DNA of 64,000 bases from Microbacterium atlanticum (GCF_015277815.1 NZ_CP063813.1:2170001-2234000), one strand, 5' to 3'. Shown: positions 36,952-45,795, counted from the first letter of the stretch. The notes: generated from the sequence alone by a model not told the origin. Program-made: numbers and translations.

Positions 36952-38259
36952 CTACCCGAGCGGCTTGACCTCGATCGCCTCCGCCGCGGCCCCGGGGCCG
37001 ACCGTGGCGAAGGCGGTGTAGCCGTCCGCCGCGGCGCGCTCCAGCAGCGCCTTGAGGTTCTTGGTCCGCTGCTCGAGGCGGACGCGCGAGCCCTGGCGCA
37101 CGAGCGCGGCCTTGTGGGCGAGCAGCTCCCCCTCGGGCACGTCGCGGTCGTGGACGAGGACGACGGCCGGAGCCGCGGCATCCGTCCGCTCGGCGACGAG
37201 GTCGACGATGCGCTCGAAACCGATCGAGAACCCGACCGCGGGCGCATCCTGGCCGAGGAATCGGCCGATCATGCCGTCGTAGCGGCCGCCGCCGCCGAGC
37301 GAGTACTCCACCGAAGGGTGGGCCAGCTCGAAGATCGTCCCGGTGTAGTAGCCCATGCCGCGCACCAGGAACGGGTCGAAGACGACGGGGATGTCGCCGG
37401 GGTCGCCGAGCGCGGCCGGCTCGGCCGCACGGGCCGCAGCCACCGCCTGCCCGATGCCCACGAGCTCGGCCACGACGTCGTCGGGAGCGCCGTCGGGGAG
37501 GGCCTTGCGGATCTGGCGGTCTCCGAACGGGTGGTGTTCGAGGGTCGTCGGCCGACGCAGGAACGACTCGAACGCGTCGACGGCGGCCGTGTCCGCTCCG
37601 CGGTCGCGCAGCTCGGCGACGACGCCCTCGGGCCCGAGCTTGTCGAGCTTGTCGATCGTGATCAGGACGCCCGGACGCTCGTCGACGCCGAAGCCGAAGC
37701 TGTCGAGCATCCAGTCGAGCAGCCGGCGGTCGTTGATGCGCACGCTGCCGCCCTCGAGCCCCAGCGCGTCGAGAGTGTCGAGCGTGGCGACCACGAGCTC
37801 GGCCTCGGCGCGCGGCGTCGGGTCGCCGATGATGTCGATGTCGCACTGCACGAACTGGCGGTAGCGCCCCTTCTGCGGCCGCTCGGCGCGCCACACCGGT
37901 GCGATCTGGACGGCGCGGAACACGGCGGGAAGCTGTCCGCGGTTGGTCGCGTAGAAGCGCGCCAGGGGGACGGTGAGGTCGTAGCGCAGGCCGAGGTCGG
38001 TGAGGGCGGTGGGGTCGTCCGCGGCGGCACGGATCGCCTCGGCGTCCAGCCCGCGCCGCAGCACGTTGTAGGCGAGCTTCTCGTTGTCGCCGCCGATCCC
38101 GGCGTGCAGCCGCGCGTACTCCTCCATCACGGGCGTCTCGATCTCGTCGAACCCGTGCGCGCGATAGCGCTCGCGGATCACGGCGAGGACGCGCTCGCGA
38201 CGGGCCTTCTCAGCGGGGAGGAAGTCGCGCATGCCGCGCGGCGGATTGACGGATGCCAC
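36952..38259 (-). CDS. hisS: Histidine-tRNA ligase
   Basis: 435-residue class II synthetase. Motif 1 region PPRGMRDFLPAEKARRE at the N-terminus, motif 2 PVWRAERPQKGRYRQFVQCDIDIIG, His-binding LVRGMGYYTGTIFEL, then VEYSLGGGGRYDGMIG and motif 3 AVGFSIGFERIV. The C-terminal anticodon domain is short and ends AAEAIEVKPLG. The GTG (VASVNPPRGM) is chosen; an AAGGA site lies in the last codons of mazG, 4 bases upstream. It is the last gene of nhaA-mazG-hisS. Confidence 0.95.
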   Translation of the reverse strand: MASVNPPRGMRDFLPAEKARRERVLAVIRERYRAHGFDEIETPVMEEYARLHAGIGGDNEKLAYNVLRRGLDAEAIRAAADDPTALTDLGLRYDLTVPLARFYATNRGQLPAVFRAVQIAPVWRAERPQKGRYRQFVQCDIDIIGDPTPRAEAELVVATLDTLDALGLEGGSVRINDRRLLDWMLDSFGFGVDERPGVLITIDKLDKLGPEGVVAELRDRGADTAAVDAFESFLRRPTTLEHHPFGDRQIRKALPDGAPDDVVAELVGIGQAVAAARAAEPAALGDPGDIPVVFDPFLVRGMGYYTGTIFELAHPSVEYSLGGGGRYDGMIGRFLGQDAPAVGFSIGFERIVDLVAERTDAAAPAVVLVHDRDVPEGELLAHKAALVRQGSRVRLEQRTKNLKALLERAAADGYTAFATVGPGAAAEAIEVKPLG

Positions 38260-38263
38260 GCGC

Positions 38264-39022
38264 CTATCCTTCCAGGTCCTCCGAGGTCCCCTCGGCGTCG
38301 CGGATGTCCTGCTGCAGCCGCCGCAGTCGCTCGCGCAGCGCGCGCTCGGCGTCCCATCCGTTCTCGCGGGCCGCGGCGACGAGGTCGAGCAGCGCCTCGC
38401 CGAGCTCGGCTTCCGTCGTCGGCACGCCCCGGCCGGGTTGCCGAGCCAAGGGATCCGCGTCGAGACCGGGGGCGTCGCCCCCGGTCTCGACGGGAACCCC
38501 CTGGCTCGACGGCGCGGCAGGTGCGCCGACGTCCCCGATCCCGACACGGGATGCCTTCGACAGCAGCTTCTGGGCGAGGGCGAGGCTCGGCATCCGCTCG
38601 CTCACGCCTTCCAGCACCGAGCGCCGGTGGTGCTTCTCGGCGGCCTTGGCGGCGTTCCAGTGGACGAGCACCTCCTCGGGCGTGGTCGCCACCGCGTCGC
38701 CGAAGACGTGCGGATGCCGCCGCACCATCTTCTCGGTCAGCCCGCGGGCCACATCGTCGATGTCGAAGGGCGCTGCCGCGTCGCGCGAGGCGATCTCGGC
38801 GTGGAAGAGCACCTGCCACAGCAGGTCGCCGAGCTCCTCGCGCAGCTCGTCGCGCGTGCCGTCCTCGACGGCGTCGATGAGCTCCGCGCTCTCCTCAACC
38901 AGGTACGGGATGAGCGCGCGGTGGTCGATCTGCTGCGTCCACACGCAGCGGTCGCGCACTGCGCGCATGACGTCGGCGGCGGCGCGCAGCGGGTCCGGCT
39001 CGGCAGCCTCCCCGGCGCTCAT
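38264..39022 (-). CDS. mazG: MazG family NTP pyrophosphohydrolase with in-frame palindrome insertion
   Basis: 252 residues; hydrolyses non-canonical NTPs (house-cleaning). The catalytic helix motifs are YLVEESAELIDAVED and DELREELGDLLWQVLFHAEI with RRHPHVFGD and VHWNAAKAAEK. Between SKASRVGIGDV and EAELGEALLDLV there is a low-complexity stretch of about 35 residues (APAAPSSQGVPVETGG...) that coincides with a strong DNA palindrome, best read as an in-frame repeat insertion outside the active core. The start overlaps the nhaA stop; hisS follows 4 bases after the stop. Confidence 0.9.
   Translation of the reverse strand: MSAGEAAEPDPLRAAADVMRAVRDRCVWTQQIDHRALIPYLVEESAELIDAVEDGTRDELREELGDLLWQVLFHAEIASRDAAAPFDIDDVARGLTEKMVRRHPHVFGDAVATTPEEVLVHWNAAKAAEKHHRRSVLEGVSERMPSLALAQKLLSKASRVGIGDVGAPAAPSSQGVPVETGGDAPGLDADPLARQPGRGVPTTEAELGEALLDLVAAARENGWDAERALRERLRRLQQDIRDAEGTSEDLEG
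38442..38508. repeat. Palindromic repeat inside mazG
   Basis: Inner perfect 16-base stem (38458-38473 with 38477-38492) closed by a 3-base loop, flanked by outer arms CGAGCCAAGGG (38442-38452) and CCCCTGGCTCG (38498-38508) that pair with one mismatch. The inner arm contains GTCGAGACCGGGGGC. It resembles the REP-like palindromes scattered in Microbacteriaceae genomes. The mazG frame stays open through it. No second copy was seen in this window. Confidence 0.7.
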
Positions 39023-40281
39023 GCGATCTGCCCCTCGGCGACGTCCTGCGGCGGCAGCTCCTCATCCCGGGACGCCGGCCGCACTCGGCGGTAGTGGCGG
39101 GCGCGCTGCGCGACGAGGACCGCCGCCAGCACGATAGAGATGGCGGAGCCGCCCAGCACCCCGAGCGTCGCCTCATCGCGCAGGAGCGGCTCCCCCGCGA
39201 AGGCGAGCTCCGACAGCAGCAGCGACACGGTGAAGCCGATGCCTCCGAGTGCGCCCGCCGCCAGCAGGTCGGCCAGCGACAGATGCGGTGTCGCCCCGCG
39301 GTTGCCCACGCGCAGCGAGATCCAGCCGGCGACCGAGATGCCGATGATCTTGCCGACCGGGAGCGCCACGAGGATCCCCCAGAACGCCGGCGACAGCTGT
39401 GCCGGAGACACCGAGGGGATGACGACGAGCGCCGCCGAGAAGGCGAACAGCGGCAGCACGATGCCGTTGACCCACGGCTCGAGCTCATGGCGCGTGCGCA
39501 GAGCCGGGCGCTGCGCCATCGCCAGGCCGAGCGCCACGCCCGCGATCGTGGCGTGCACGCCGGACTTGTACACGAGCACCCAGGTCGCGATCGCGAGCAC
39601 GCCGAGCACGATCGCGATGGGCACCCGCCCACGCGTGTCGAGCTGACGGCTCAGCACGCCGAACACGACCACGACGATCGCCGCGACGGCGAGCAGGCCC
39701 ATGTCGACGTCGTTCGTGAAGAGCACCGCGATGAAGACGATGCCGACGATGTCGTCGAGGATCGCCAGGGCGAGCAGAAAGATGCGGATGCCGGAGGGGA
39801 GCCCTCTGCCGAAGACGGCGAGCACGCCCAGCGCGAAGGCGATGTCGGTCGCGGTCGGGATGGGCCACCCGTCGACGGCCTCGGATCCGGCCGCGAACAG
39901 GAGGAAGACGCCGATCGGCACGATGACGCCGCCCGCGGCGGCGATGGCCGGCTGCAGCGCCTTGCGCGCGGAGTTGAGCTCGCCGTTGGTCAGCTCGTAC
40001 TGGAGCTCGACCGCCACGATGAAGAAGAACACGGCGAGGAGTCCGTCCTGCACCCAGTGCCCCACCGACAGCTCCAAGACACCGGGCACGCCCACATACG
40101 TGTCCTTGACGGCTGCGATCTCGGGCCCCAGGGGCGAGTTCGCCAGCACGAGCGCGAGGATCGCCGCCGCGAGGAGGATGATCGCCGGAAAGCGGGCGGA
40201 GCGCAGCAGCGACACACGGGTCCTTTCGTCGAGCGTCGGTTTCCGGCGCCGAGGCACCGCGCCGACCAGACTTCCCGGCAC
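39019..40281 (-). CDS. nhaA: Na+/H+ antiporter NhaA
   Basis: 420 residues, about 12 membrane helices. The ion-binding Asp pair is in LALAILDDIVGIVFIAVLF; other NhaA blocks are FFFIVAVELQYELTNGELN (family FFxxVGLExKRE-like position), PIPTATDIAFALGVLAVFG and LAAGALGGIGFTVSLLLSELAF. The C-terminal 35 residues are a polar tail. It is the first gene of the nhaA-mazG-hisS unit, with ATGA overlap to mazG. GTG start; TAGACT lies 11 bases upstream, giving a leader of about 5 bases or fewer. Divergent from ppc. Confidence 0.93.
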   Translation of the reverse strand: MPGSLVGAVPRRRKPTLDERTRVSLLRSARFPAIILLAAAILALVLANSPLGPEIAAVKDTYVGVPGVLELSVGHWVQDGLLAVFFFIVAVELQYELTNGELNSARKALQPAIAAAGGVIVPIGVFLLFAAGSEAVDGWPIPTATDIAFALGVLAVFGRGLPSGIRIFLLALAILDDIVGIVFIAVLFTNDVDMGLLAVAAIVVVVFGVLSRQLDTRGRVPIAIVLGVLAIATWVLVYKSGVHATIAGVALGLAMAQRPALRTRHELEPWVNGIVLPLFAFSAALVVIPSVSPAQLSPAFWGILVALPVGKIIGISVAGWISLRVGNRGATPHLSLADLLAAGALGGIGFTVSLLLSELAFAGEPLLRDEATLGVLGGSAISIVLAAVLVAQRARHYRRVRPASRDEELPPQDVAEGQIA

Positions 40282-40292
40282 ACCAGAGCCCC

Positions 40293-40298
40293 AGTCTA
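40293..40298 (-). promoter_or_regulatory. -10 element TAGACT of nhaA operon
   Basis: TAGACT on the minus strand, 11 bases before the nhaA GTG; spacing is longer than for the leaderless set and no ribosome binding site fits in between. Confidence 0.4.
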
Positions 40299-40365
40299 TC
40301 CACGGGCGGCTCGTCGGCCGCCGTCACACAGCGTCCCGCGTGACATGGCCGAAACGGGGCGCCGT

Positions 40366-40371
40366 TAGCCT
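40366..40371 (+). promoter_or_regulatory. -10 element TAGCCT, leaderless ppc
   Basis: TAGCCT, 6 bases before the ppc ATG; divergent from the nhaA promoter 68 bases away. Confidence 0.55.
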
Positions 40372-40377
40372 GGACGG

Positions 40378-43050
40378 ATGCGCGAACTGACCCACACCGA
40401 AGCGATCGACCTCGTCGGGCGGTACGAGGCGGAGCAGGCGATTCCCGAGCAGATGCGCGGCGACGTGCGCATGCTGGGAACGCTGCTCGGGCAGGTGCTG
40501 CGCGAGAGCGGATCGGCCGGGCTGTACGAGGATGTCGAGCGCCTGCGCACCGCGACGATTCAGGCGTACACCGACGAGACTCCCGAGGCCTTCGCCCGCG
40601 CCGCCGCGATCGCCGAGTCGTTCACGGTCGCCCGCGCCGACGAGGTGGCGCGGGCCTTCACCGCCTACTTCCACCTCGTGAACCTCGCCGAGGAGCATCA
40701 GCGGGTGCGGATCCTGCGGGAGCGCGACGGGCGCCCTGATCGCGAGGAGGCGACCGACTCCGTCGCGGCGGCGTTCGTCCGCCTCGCGGCCGAGGTCGGC
40801 GACGACACCGCGCTGCAGCGCCTCCAGGCGATGCGCTTCCATCCCGTTTTCACGGCGCATCCGACCGAGGCGCGTCGCCGAGCGGTGTCGTCGAGCATCC
40901 GCCGCCTCGCCGCACTCCTCGAGGAGCACGACCAGTCGCTGCGGAACGGCGCCGATCAGCGCCGCGCCGAGCGTCGCATGCTGGAGGAGATCGACACGCT
41001 GTGGCGCACCGCCCCGCTGCGGCCCGAGAAGCCCTCCCCCACCGACGAGGTGCGCGCGGTGATGGCGGTCTTCGACGAGACGCTGTACACCGCCGTCCCG
41101 CACGTGTACCGCCGTGTGGACGACGCGCTGCAGGGTCCCGCGGCGGGAGGCCGGGCGCCGGTGGTGCGTCCGTTCGTGCGCGTCGGCTCGTGGGTGGGCG
41201 GCGACCGTGACGGGAACCCGTTCGTGACGGCATCCGTCACCCGCAAAGCCTCCGCGATCGCCAGCGAGCATGTCCTCCTCGGACTCGAGCGCACGGCGAA
41301 CCGGATCGGCCGGACGCTGACGCTGGATGCCGCGACCACGCCTCCGAGCGACGCTCTGGTCGCCCTGTGGCAGCGGTTGAGGGCCGCCGACGAGGACGCG
41401 GCGAAGGAGATCGCCAAGCGCTCCCCCGACGAGCCTCACCGTCGGATCCTGCTCCTCATCGCCCGCAAGATCGAGGCGACTCGTCTCCGCGACGCCGACC
41501 TGGCCTACCGGGATCCCGAGCAGCTCCTCGCCGACCTGCGGGTGGTTCAGGACTCCCTCGTGCAGGCGGGCGCGCCCCGCCAGGCGTACGGGCACCTCCA
41601 GCAGCTGCTGTGGCAGGTCGAGACCTACGGGTTCCACCTGACCGAACTCGAGGTGCGCCAGCACTCGGCCGTGCACGCCAAGGTCCTCGCCGAGTTGGAG
41701 GCGGGCGGTCCTCGCAGCGAGCTGGCCGAGGAGGTGCTCGACGTCATCCGCACCGTCGGATTCCTTCAGGAGCGCTACGGTCCGCGCGCCGCCGGCCGGT
41801 ACATCGTGTCTTTCACGCGGTCCGCCGACGACCTCGCGGCGGTGCACCGGCTGGCTCGCTTCGCCGTCGGTCCCGACGGCACGACGCCGGTGCTCGACGT
41901 CATCCCGCTGTTCGAGACCTTCGCGGACCTCCAGGCGGCGCCCGCCATCCTGGCCGAGATCGTCCAGCACCCCGAGTTCGCCGCACGGCTGGAGGCCACC
42001 GGCCGACGGCTCGAGGTCATGCTCGGCTACTCGGACTCGTCGAAGGACGTCGGTCCCGTCGCGGCGAACCTCGCGCTGTACGAGGCGCAGGCGAAGATCG
42101 CCGCGTGGGCCGACGAGAACGGCATCGAGCTCACGCTGTTCCACGGTCGCGGCGGGGCCCTCGGCCGGGGCGGCGGGCCGGCCAACTCCGCGATCCTCGC
42201 CCAGCCGCCGCACTCGGTGGACGGACGGTTCAAGCTCACCGAGCAGGGCGAGGTCATCTTCGCGCGCTACGGGGACCCCGCCATCGCGATGCGCCACGTC
42301 GATCAGGTGGCCGCGGCGATCCTGCTGGCATCCGCGCCGTCGAACGAGGAGCGCAACCGCGCGGCGGCGGACCGGTTCGCGAGCGTCGCGGCGACGATGG
42401 ACGCCGCATCCCGTGAGCGCTTCTTCTCGCTGGTGAAGGCGCCCGGCTTCGCGCCGTGGTTCGCCCGCGTCACTCCGATGGAGGAGATCGGCCACCTGGC
42501 GCTGGGTTCGCGCCCCGCCCGGCGCGGGCTGTCGGTCGAGTCGCTCGAAGACCTCCGCGCCATCCCGTGGGTGTTCGCGTGGACGCAGGCGCGCATCAAC
42601 CTGGCCGGCTGGTTCGGGCTCGGCACGGCCCTGGATCGGGTCGGTGACGAGGAGCTGCTGCAGCGGGCCTACCGGGAGTGGCCGCTGCTGCGCACGCTGA
42701 TCGACAACGTCGCCATGAGCCTGGCCAAGACGGACGACCGCATCGCCCGCCACTACCTCGAGCTCGGCGACCGGGAGGACCTCGCCGCGCTGGTGCGCGA
42801 CGAGATGCAGCTCACGCGCGACTGGGTGATCCGGGTCACCGGCGGCACCGAGCTGCTCGGCAACAAGCCCGTCCTCCAGCGTGCGGTCAAGATGCGCAGC
42901 CCCTATGTCGACGCGCTGTCGCTGCTGCAGCTGCGCGCGCTGCGGGCGCTTCGCGCCACGCCTGAGGGCGCGCCGGCGGACCCGGAGCTGCAGCGCCTGC
43001 TGCTGCTGTCGGTGTCGGGCGTGGCCGCCGGCCTGCAGAACACCGGGTGA
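40378..43050 (+). CDS. ppc: Phosphoenolpyruvate carboxylase
   Basis: 890 residues; carboxylates PEP with bicarbonate to oxaloacetate, the anaplerotic feed to the TCA cycle. Conserved blocks: VFTAHPTEARRRAV (catalytic His), GSWVGGDRDGNPFV, VMLGYSDSSKDVG, LFHGRGGALGRGGGPA and the C-terminal LLLLSVSGVAAGLQNTG ending in the family QNTG. Shorter than the plant enzyme and without the N-terminal phosphorylation region. The ATG is leaderless. The carbonic anhydrase encoded at 9.7 kb could supply bicarbonate. Confidence 0.97.
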   Translation: MRELTHTEAIDLVGRYEAEQAIPEQMRGDVRMLGTLLGQVLRESGSAGLYEDVERLRTATIQAYTDETPEAFARAAAIAESFTVARADEVARAFTAYFHLVNLAEEHQRVRILRERDGRPDREEATDSVAAAFVRLAAEVGDDTALQRLQAMRFHPVFTAHPTEARRRAVSSSIRRLAALLEEHDQSLRNGADQRRAERRMLEEIDTLWRTAPLRPEKPSPTDEVRAVMAVFDETLYTAVPHVYRRVDDALQGPAAGGRAPVVRPFVRVGSWVGGDRDGNPFVTASVTRKASAIASEHVLLGLERTANRIGRTLTLDAATTPPSDALVALWQRLRAADEDAAKEIAKRSPDEPHRRILLLIARKIEATRLRDADLAYRDPEQLLADLRVVQDSLVQAGAPRQAYGHLQQLLWQVETYGFHLTELEVRQHSAVHAKVLAELEAGGPRSELAEEVLDVIRTVGFLQERYGPRAAGRYIVSFTRSADDLAAVHRLARFAVGPDGTTPVLDVIPLFETFADLQAAPAILAEIVQHPEFAARLEATGRRLEVMLGYSDSSKDVGPVAANLALYEAQAKIAAWADENGIELTLFHGRGGALGRGGGPANSAILAQPPHSVDGRFKLTEQGEVIFARYGDPAIAMRHVDQVAAAILLASAPSNEERNRAAADRFASVAATMDAASRERFFSLVKAPGFAPWFARVTPMEEIGHLALGSRPARRGLSVESLEDLRAIPWVFAWTQARINLAGWFGLGTALDRVGDEELLQRAYREWPLLRTLIDNVAMSLAKTDDRIARHYLELGDREDLAALVRDEMQLTRDWVIRVTGGTELLGNKPVLQRAVKMRSPYVDALSLLQLRALRALRATPEGAPADPELQRLLLLSVSGVAAGLQNTG

Positions 43051-43105
43051 GCCGCGGCGCGCGCGACACGCCCGCGGTGAGCCGCGGATCGGCGCGCCGC
43101 CGGCG

Positions 43106-43111
43106 TACGGT
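43106..43111 (+). promoter_or_regulatory. -10 element TACGGT, leaderless zinc-ribbon gene
   Basis: TACGGT, 6 bases before the ATG of the 56-residue gene; this supports the small frame as a real gene. Confidence 0.5.
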
Positions 43112-43117
43112 GGCCGC

Positions 43118-43288
43118 ATGGCCCGGATCGTGGTCGCCGAAGTCTGCCCTCACTGCGGGTCACTCGATGTGCGGGTGACCGAGCCGAGGTGGTTCCGGAT
43201 CGAATGGGATCGCCGGCACTCGCTCGACGAAGGCTGGGTCGACCGTCTGGAGTTCTGCTGCCGCGACTGCGGCATCATCTGGTCCTGA
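43118..43288 (+). CDS. Small zinc-ribbon protein, hypothetical
   Basis: 56 residues, unknown function. Two Cys pairs, CPHCG at residues 10-14 and CCRDCG at about 48-53, form a likely zinc ribbon, separated by a charged stretch (EPRWFRIEWDRRHSLDEGW). The frame is open upstream into ppc, but the ATG at MARIVVAEV is supported by the leaderless -10 element and by where the Cys pattern starts. It follows ppc by 67 bases and converges with the DUF2652 gene; a hairpin lies between. Confidence 0.65.
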   Translation: MARIVVAEVCPHCGSLDVRVTEPRWFRIEWDRRHSLDEGWVDRLEFCCRDCGIIWS

Positions 43289-43300
43289 TCCGGAGGATGT

Positions 43301-43325
43301 CGGATGCCGCGGCCTCCGGCATCCG
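43301..43325. terminator. Bidirectional hairpin between zinc-ribbon and DUF2652 genes
   Basis: Inverted repeat CGGATGCCG / CGGCATCCG (9 bases, 7-base loop); an alternative pairing CCGGAGG (43290-43296) / CCTCCGG (43313-43319) overlaps it. Lies between convergent genes, built from GGATGCC/GGCATCC. Confidence 0.6.
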
Positions 43326-43346
43326 TCGCTGCCTCGTCCGCCCCGG

Positions 43347-44054
43347 CTATCGCTTCCGGCGGGGCTTCTTCGCTCCGATCATGTAGGGCATGCCCCGCCC
43401 CACCGCCGAGAACGTGCTGCCGAGCCGCGCGCGCCACGTGGCCTCCCGCACCACGGGGGCGACCCCGTCGAGATCGGAGACGTCGAAGGCGTAGGCATGG
43501 ACGCCGCCGATCCCCTCGATGTCGGGAGAGATCTCGTCCACTGCGGCCGGGAGGGCTGCCGCCGGCGGTGTGCAGAGATCGTCGGTGAGCAGCAGGTACT
43601 CGGGAATCGCGACCGGATTCTTCAGCAGGCGGTGCACGATGATGACGTCGACGCCGACCAGCTTGGAGCGGCCGCGGATGCTCTGCGTGGCGACCTCGCC
43701 GACGTGGGCGACGAACTTCAGCTTCAGATCGCGAGCTTCGCGGCAGCCGCCACACGGGCACAGGTTCTGCACGACGTACTCGCGCTCGAGATGGAAGGCG
43801 CGATGCATCGCGACGGCCACGCGCACGATATCGCCCAGCACGATCTCGGGCGCCCGAGACCCGGTGGGCGCCGAGAGGAAGGCCGCGTCGCCCTCGATCT
43901 CTACCAGGTCGAAGCCGCGTGCGGCCCGGACGATGCTCTCCAGCATCCTGGACGTGTTCACCTCGGCGTGCGCCAGGCTCATGCGATGGGACCCCATGTA
44001 CTGCGTGTAGCCGCCGATGTCGGCGATGATCAAGGCTGTCCGTGTCGTCGTCAT
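43347..44054 (-). CDS. DUF2652 protein, class III nucleotidyl-cyclase-like
   Basis: 235 residues. Fold and motifs resemble class III adenylate/guanylate cyclases: ALIIADIGGYTQYM supplies the first metal Asp (D12) and VEIEGDAAFLSAP the second (D56). The purine-selecting Lys position is Glu (E52). In the later motif VDVIIVHRLL the catalytic Asn is replaced by Ile (I138) while the Arg (R142) is kept. A CPCGGC cluster (C99, C101, C104) may bind metal. Activity is uncertain. The ATG at MTTTRTALI is chosen at the family start. It lies 28 bases after the MFS-CNB gene on the same strand. Confidence 0.8.
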   Translation of the reverse strand: MTTTRTALIIADIGGYTQYMGSHRMSLAHAEVNTSRMLESIVRAARGFDLVEIEGDAAFLSAPTGSRAPEIVLGDIVRVAVAMHRAFHLEREYVVQNLCPCGGCREARDLKLKFVAHVGEVATQSIRGRSKLVGVDVIIVHRLLKNPVAIPEYLLLTDDLCTPPAAALPAAVDEISPDIEGIGGVHAYAFDVSDLDGVAPVVREATWRARLGSTFSAVGRGMPYMIGAKKPRRKR

Positions 44055-44082
44055 CGTCTGTGCCCCCGTGCTGCGCGTGCTG

Positions 44083-45783
44083 TCATGTTTCGGCGCCCTC
44101 CTGGCCGGGCAGGTCGCCGATCCCACCCTGCGGCGCATAGCGCCCGAGCTGATGGTCCACTCCTTCGGATGCGGCGCGCGCGCTGGGTCCATACCCCATG
44201 ACGATCTCCACAAACCGCTCGCCGTCCAGCGCCTCGAGCCGCAGGTCGGTGCGGGCGACGACGGTCGCGGTGCGCCGGGTGCGGCGCAGCAGCGCGATCT
44301 CGCCGAAACCCTCGCCCGCGCCCAGGGTGGCCACCACCCGGCCGTCGCCGATCACATCCGCCTCGCCCTCCGAGATGACGAAGTAGCGTTCGCCGACATC
44401 TCCCGCCGCGAACACCGCACGCCCCGCTGCCACGTGGACCGGCTGGAGCCTCCGGGCGATCTGCTCGATCGCCGGTAGCGTCAACGGCTGGAACATCGGC
44501 ACCCGCCGCAGCAGCTCGACGTCGTCGTCCAGCGCTCCGACAGCGCGATCCAGTCGCCGCAGCCGCCCCCACGAGAGCACTGCCAGCACGGGGCAGACCA
44601 GCCCGACGCCGATGAGCGCCGCCTCTAGGCCGAACCATGCGATCAGGCCCGACGCGAGGATGGAGCCCAGCCCGATGGAGACGACCACGAGGCTCTCCAG
44701 CACACCGAAGATCCGGGCCATGACCGCGTCCGGCGCCAGCCTTCCGAGCAGGGTGAACCCCGCCAGGTCGATCAGCGCATTGCCGACGCCGACGAAGGCG
44801 AGCAGCAACAGCGCAGCCGTCTGCTCGGGAAACACCCCGACGAGCGCGACCGGCAGCCCCCACAGCCCCACACCGACGGCGAACCACGCACCCAGCCGCC
44901 CAGTCCCCACGAGCAGCGATGCTGCCAGCGACCCGACCACCGCGCCCACTCCGACCGCGGCCATGAGCGCGCCGGCGCCCGACTCCCCCATGCCCAGCAG
45001 CTCGATGGCGACGACCACGGAGAACACCGTGAGCGCACCGCGAGTCATCGACTGGGCAGCGGCCAGACCCAGGATGAGCTGAAGATCGGGACTCCGCCCC
45101 ACCGCGCGGAGCCCGTCGGCCGCCTCCTTCAGCAGGTTCGGTCGAGGAGCGGGCGGTCTGGGGGGCGCATCGTATCGGACGCGGAACAGCAGCAGCGCCG
45201 CCCAGAAGGACGCCGCCGCCGCGACGACGAAGACGACGGAGACGTCGGCGACCGCGAGCAGGACGGCGGCGATCAGCGGACCGACGAGGGTGGCGATCGA
45301 GTCGAGCAGACCACGCACCACATTCGCGCTCGCCAGTTCGTATCCGCTCCGCGACAACGTGGGCAGCAGCGCTGAGTGCGCCGGGCGGAACAGCGTCGCG
45401 GCGATCGTGGAGAGCACGGCGAGCGCGTACACCACGATGACCGGTCCCGCGGCGGCGATCACGAGTGCGGCCACCGCGGTCGCGGCACCTCGCAGCAGCG
45501 AGACCGTCACCAGGACGCGCTCTCGGCGGCCTCGGTCCGCGAAGGGTGACAGGACGGGCGCGAGCACCGCCGAGGGGAGCATGCGCAGCAGGCCGACCAG
45601 GCCCAGCGCGACCGCCCCACCCTCGTTGTACGCGACGATGCCGAGGGCGACGGTGAAGGCCCATTCGGCCGTCCACGCACCCAGGAAGCTCAGCTGCGCG
45701 CGCCGCAGGTTCGGGTTGCGCCAGTTGCTCGAGAAGGCTCCCGCAGCCTGTTCGAGCTTCGATCGGGTCCCCGGACGGCCCAT
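44083..45783 (-). CDS. MFS transporter fused to C-terminal cyclic-nucleotide-binding domain
   Basis: 566 residues. The first 410 form a major-facilitator domain of about 10-12 helices, drug-exporter-like (LGIVAYNEGGAVALGLVGLL, LAPVLSPFADRGRRERVLV as the loop 2-3 motif, FRPAHSALLPTLSR). From about residue 425 a CAP_ED domain begins (LLRRVPMFQPLTLPAIEQIARRL); its phosphate-binding cassette is intact, FGEIALLRRTRRTATVVA with the conserved Glu and Arg. The ATG is leaderless (TATGGT 6 bases upstream). A cyclase-like DUF2652 gene follows directly, suggesting a ligand-regulated transporter. Confidence 0.88.
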   Translation of the reverse strand: MGRPGTRSKLEQAAGAFSSNWRNPNLRRAQLSFLGAWTAEWAFTVALGIVAYNEGGAVALGLVGLLRMLPSAVLAPVLSPFADRGRRERVLVTVSLLRGAATAVAALVIAAAGPVIVVYALAVLSTIAATLFRPAHSALLPTLSRSGYELASANVVRGLLDSIATLVGPLIAAVLLAVADVSVVFVVAAAASFWAALLLFRVRYDAPPRPPAPRPNLLKEAADGLRAVGRSPDLQLILGLAAAQSMTRGALTVFSVVVAIELLGMGESGAGALMAAVGVGAVVGSLAASLLVGTGRLGAWFAVGVGLWGLPVALVGVFPEQTAALLLLAFVGVGNALIDLAGFTLLGRLAPDAVMARIFGVLESLVVVSIGLGSILASGLIAWFGLEAALIGVGLVCPVLAVLSWGRLRRLDRAVGALDDDVELLRRVPMFQPLTLPAIEQIARRLQPVHVAAGRAVFAAGDVGERYFVISEGEADVIGDGRVVATLGAGEGFGEIALLRRTRRTATVVARTDLRLEALDGERFVEIVMGYGPSARAASEGVDHQLGRYAPQGGIGDLPGQEGAET

Positions 45784-45789
45784 GGACCG

Positions 45790-45795
45790 ACCATA
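45790..45795 (-). promoter_or_regulatory. -10 element TATGGT, leaderless MFS-CNB gene
   Basis: TATGGT on the minus strand, 6 bases before the ATG; likely drives MFS-CNB and DUF2652 together. Confidence 0.5.

Noticed and set aside
38264..39022. mazG as a pseudogene because of the palindromic insertion
   Set aside because: The frame remains open, all conserved MazG motifs are present, and the insertion lies in a linker.
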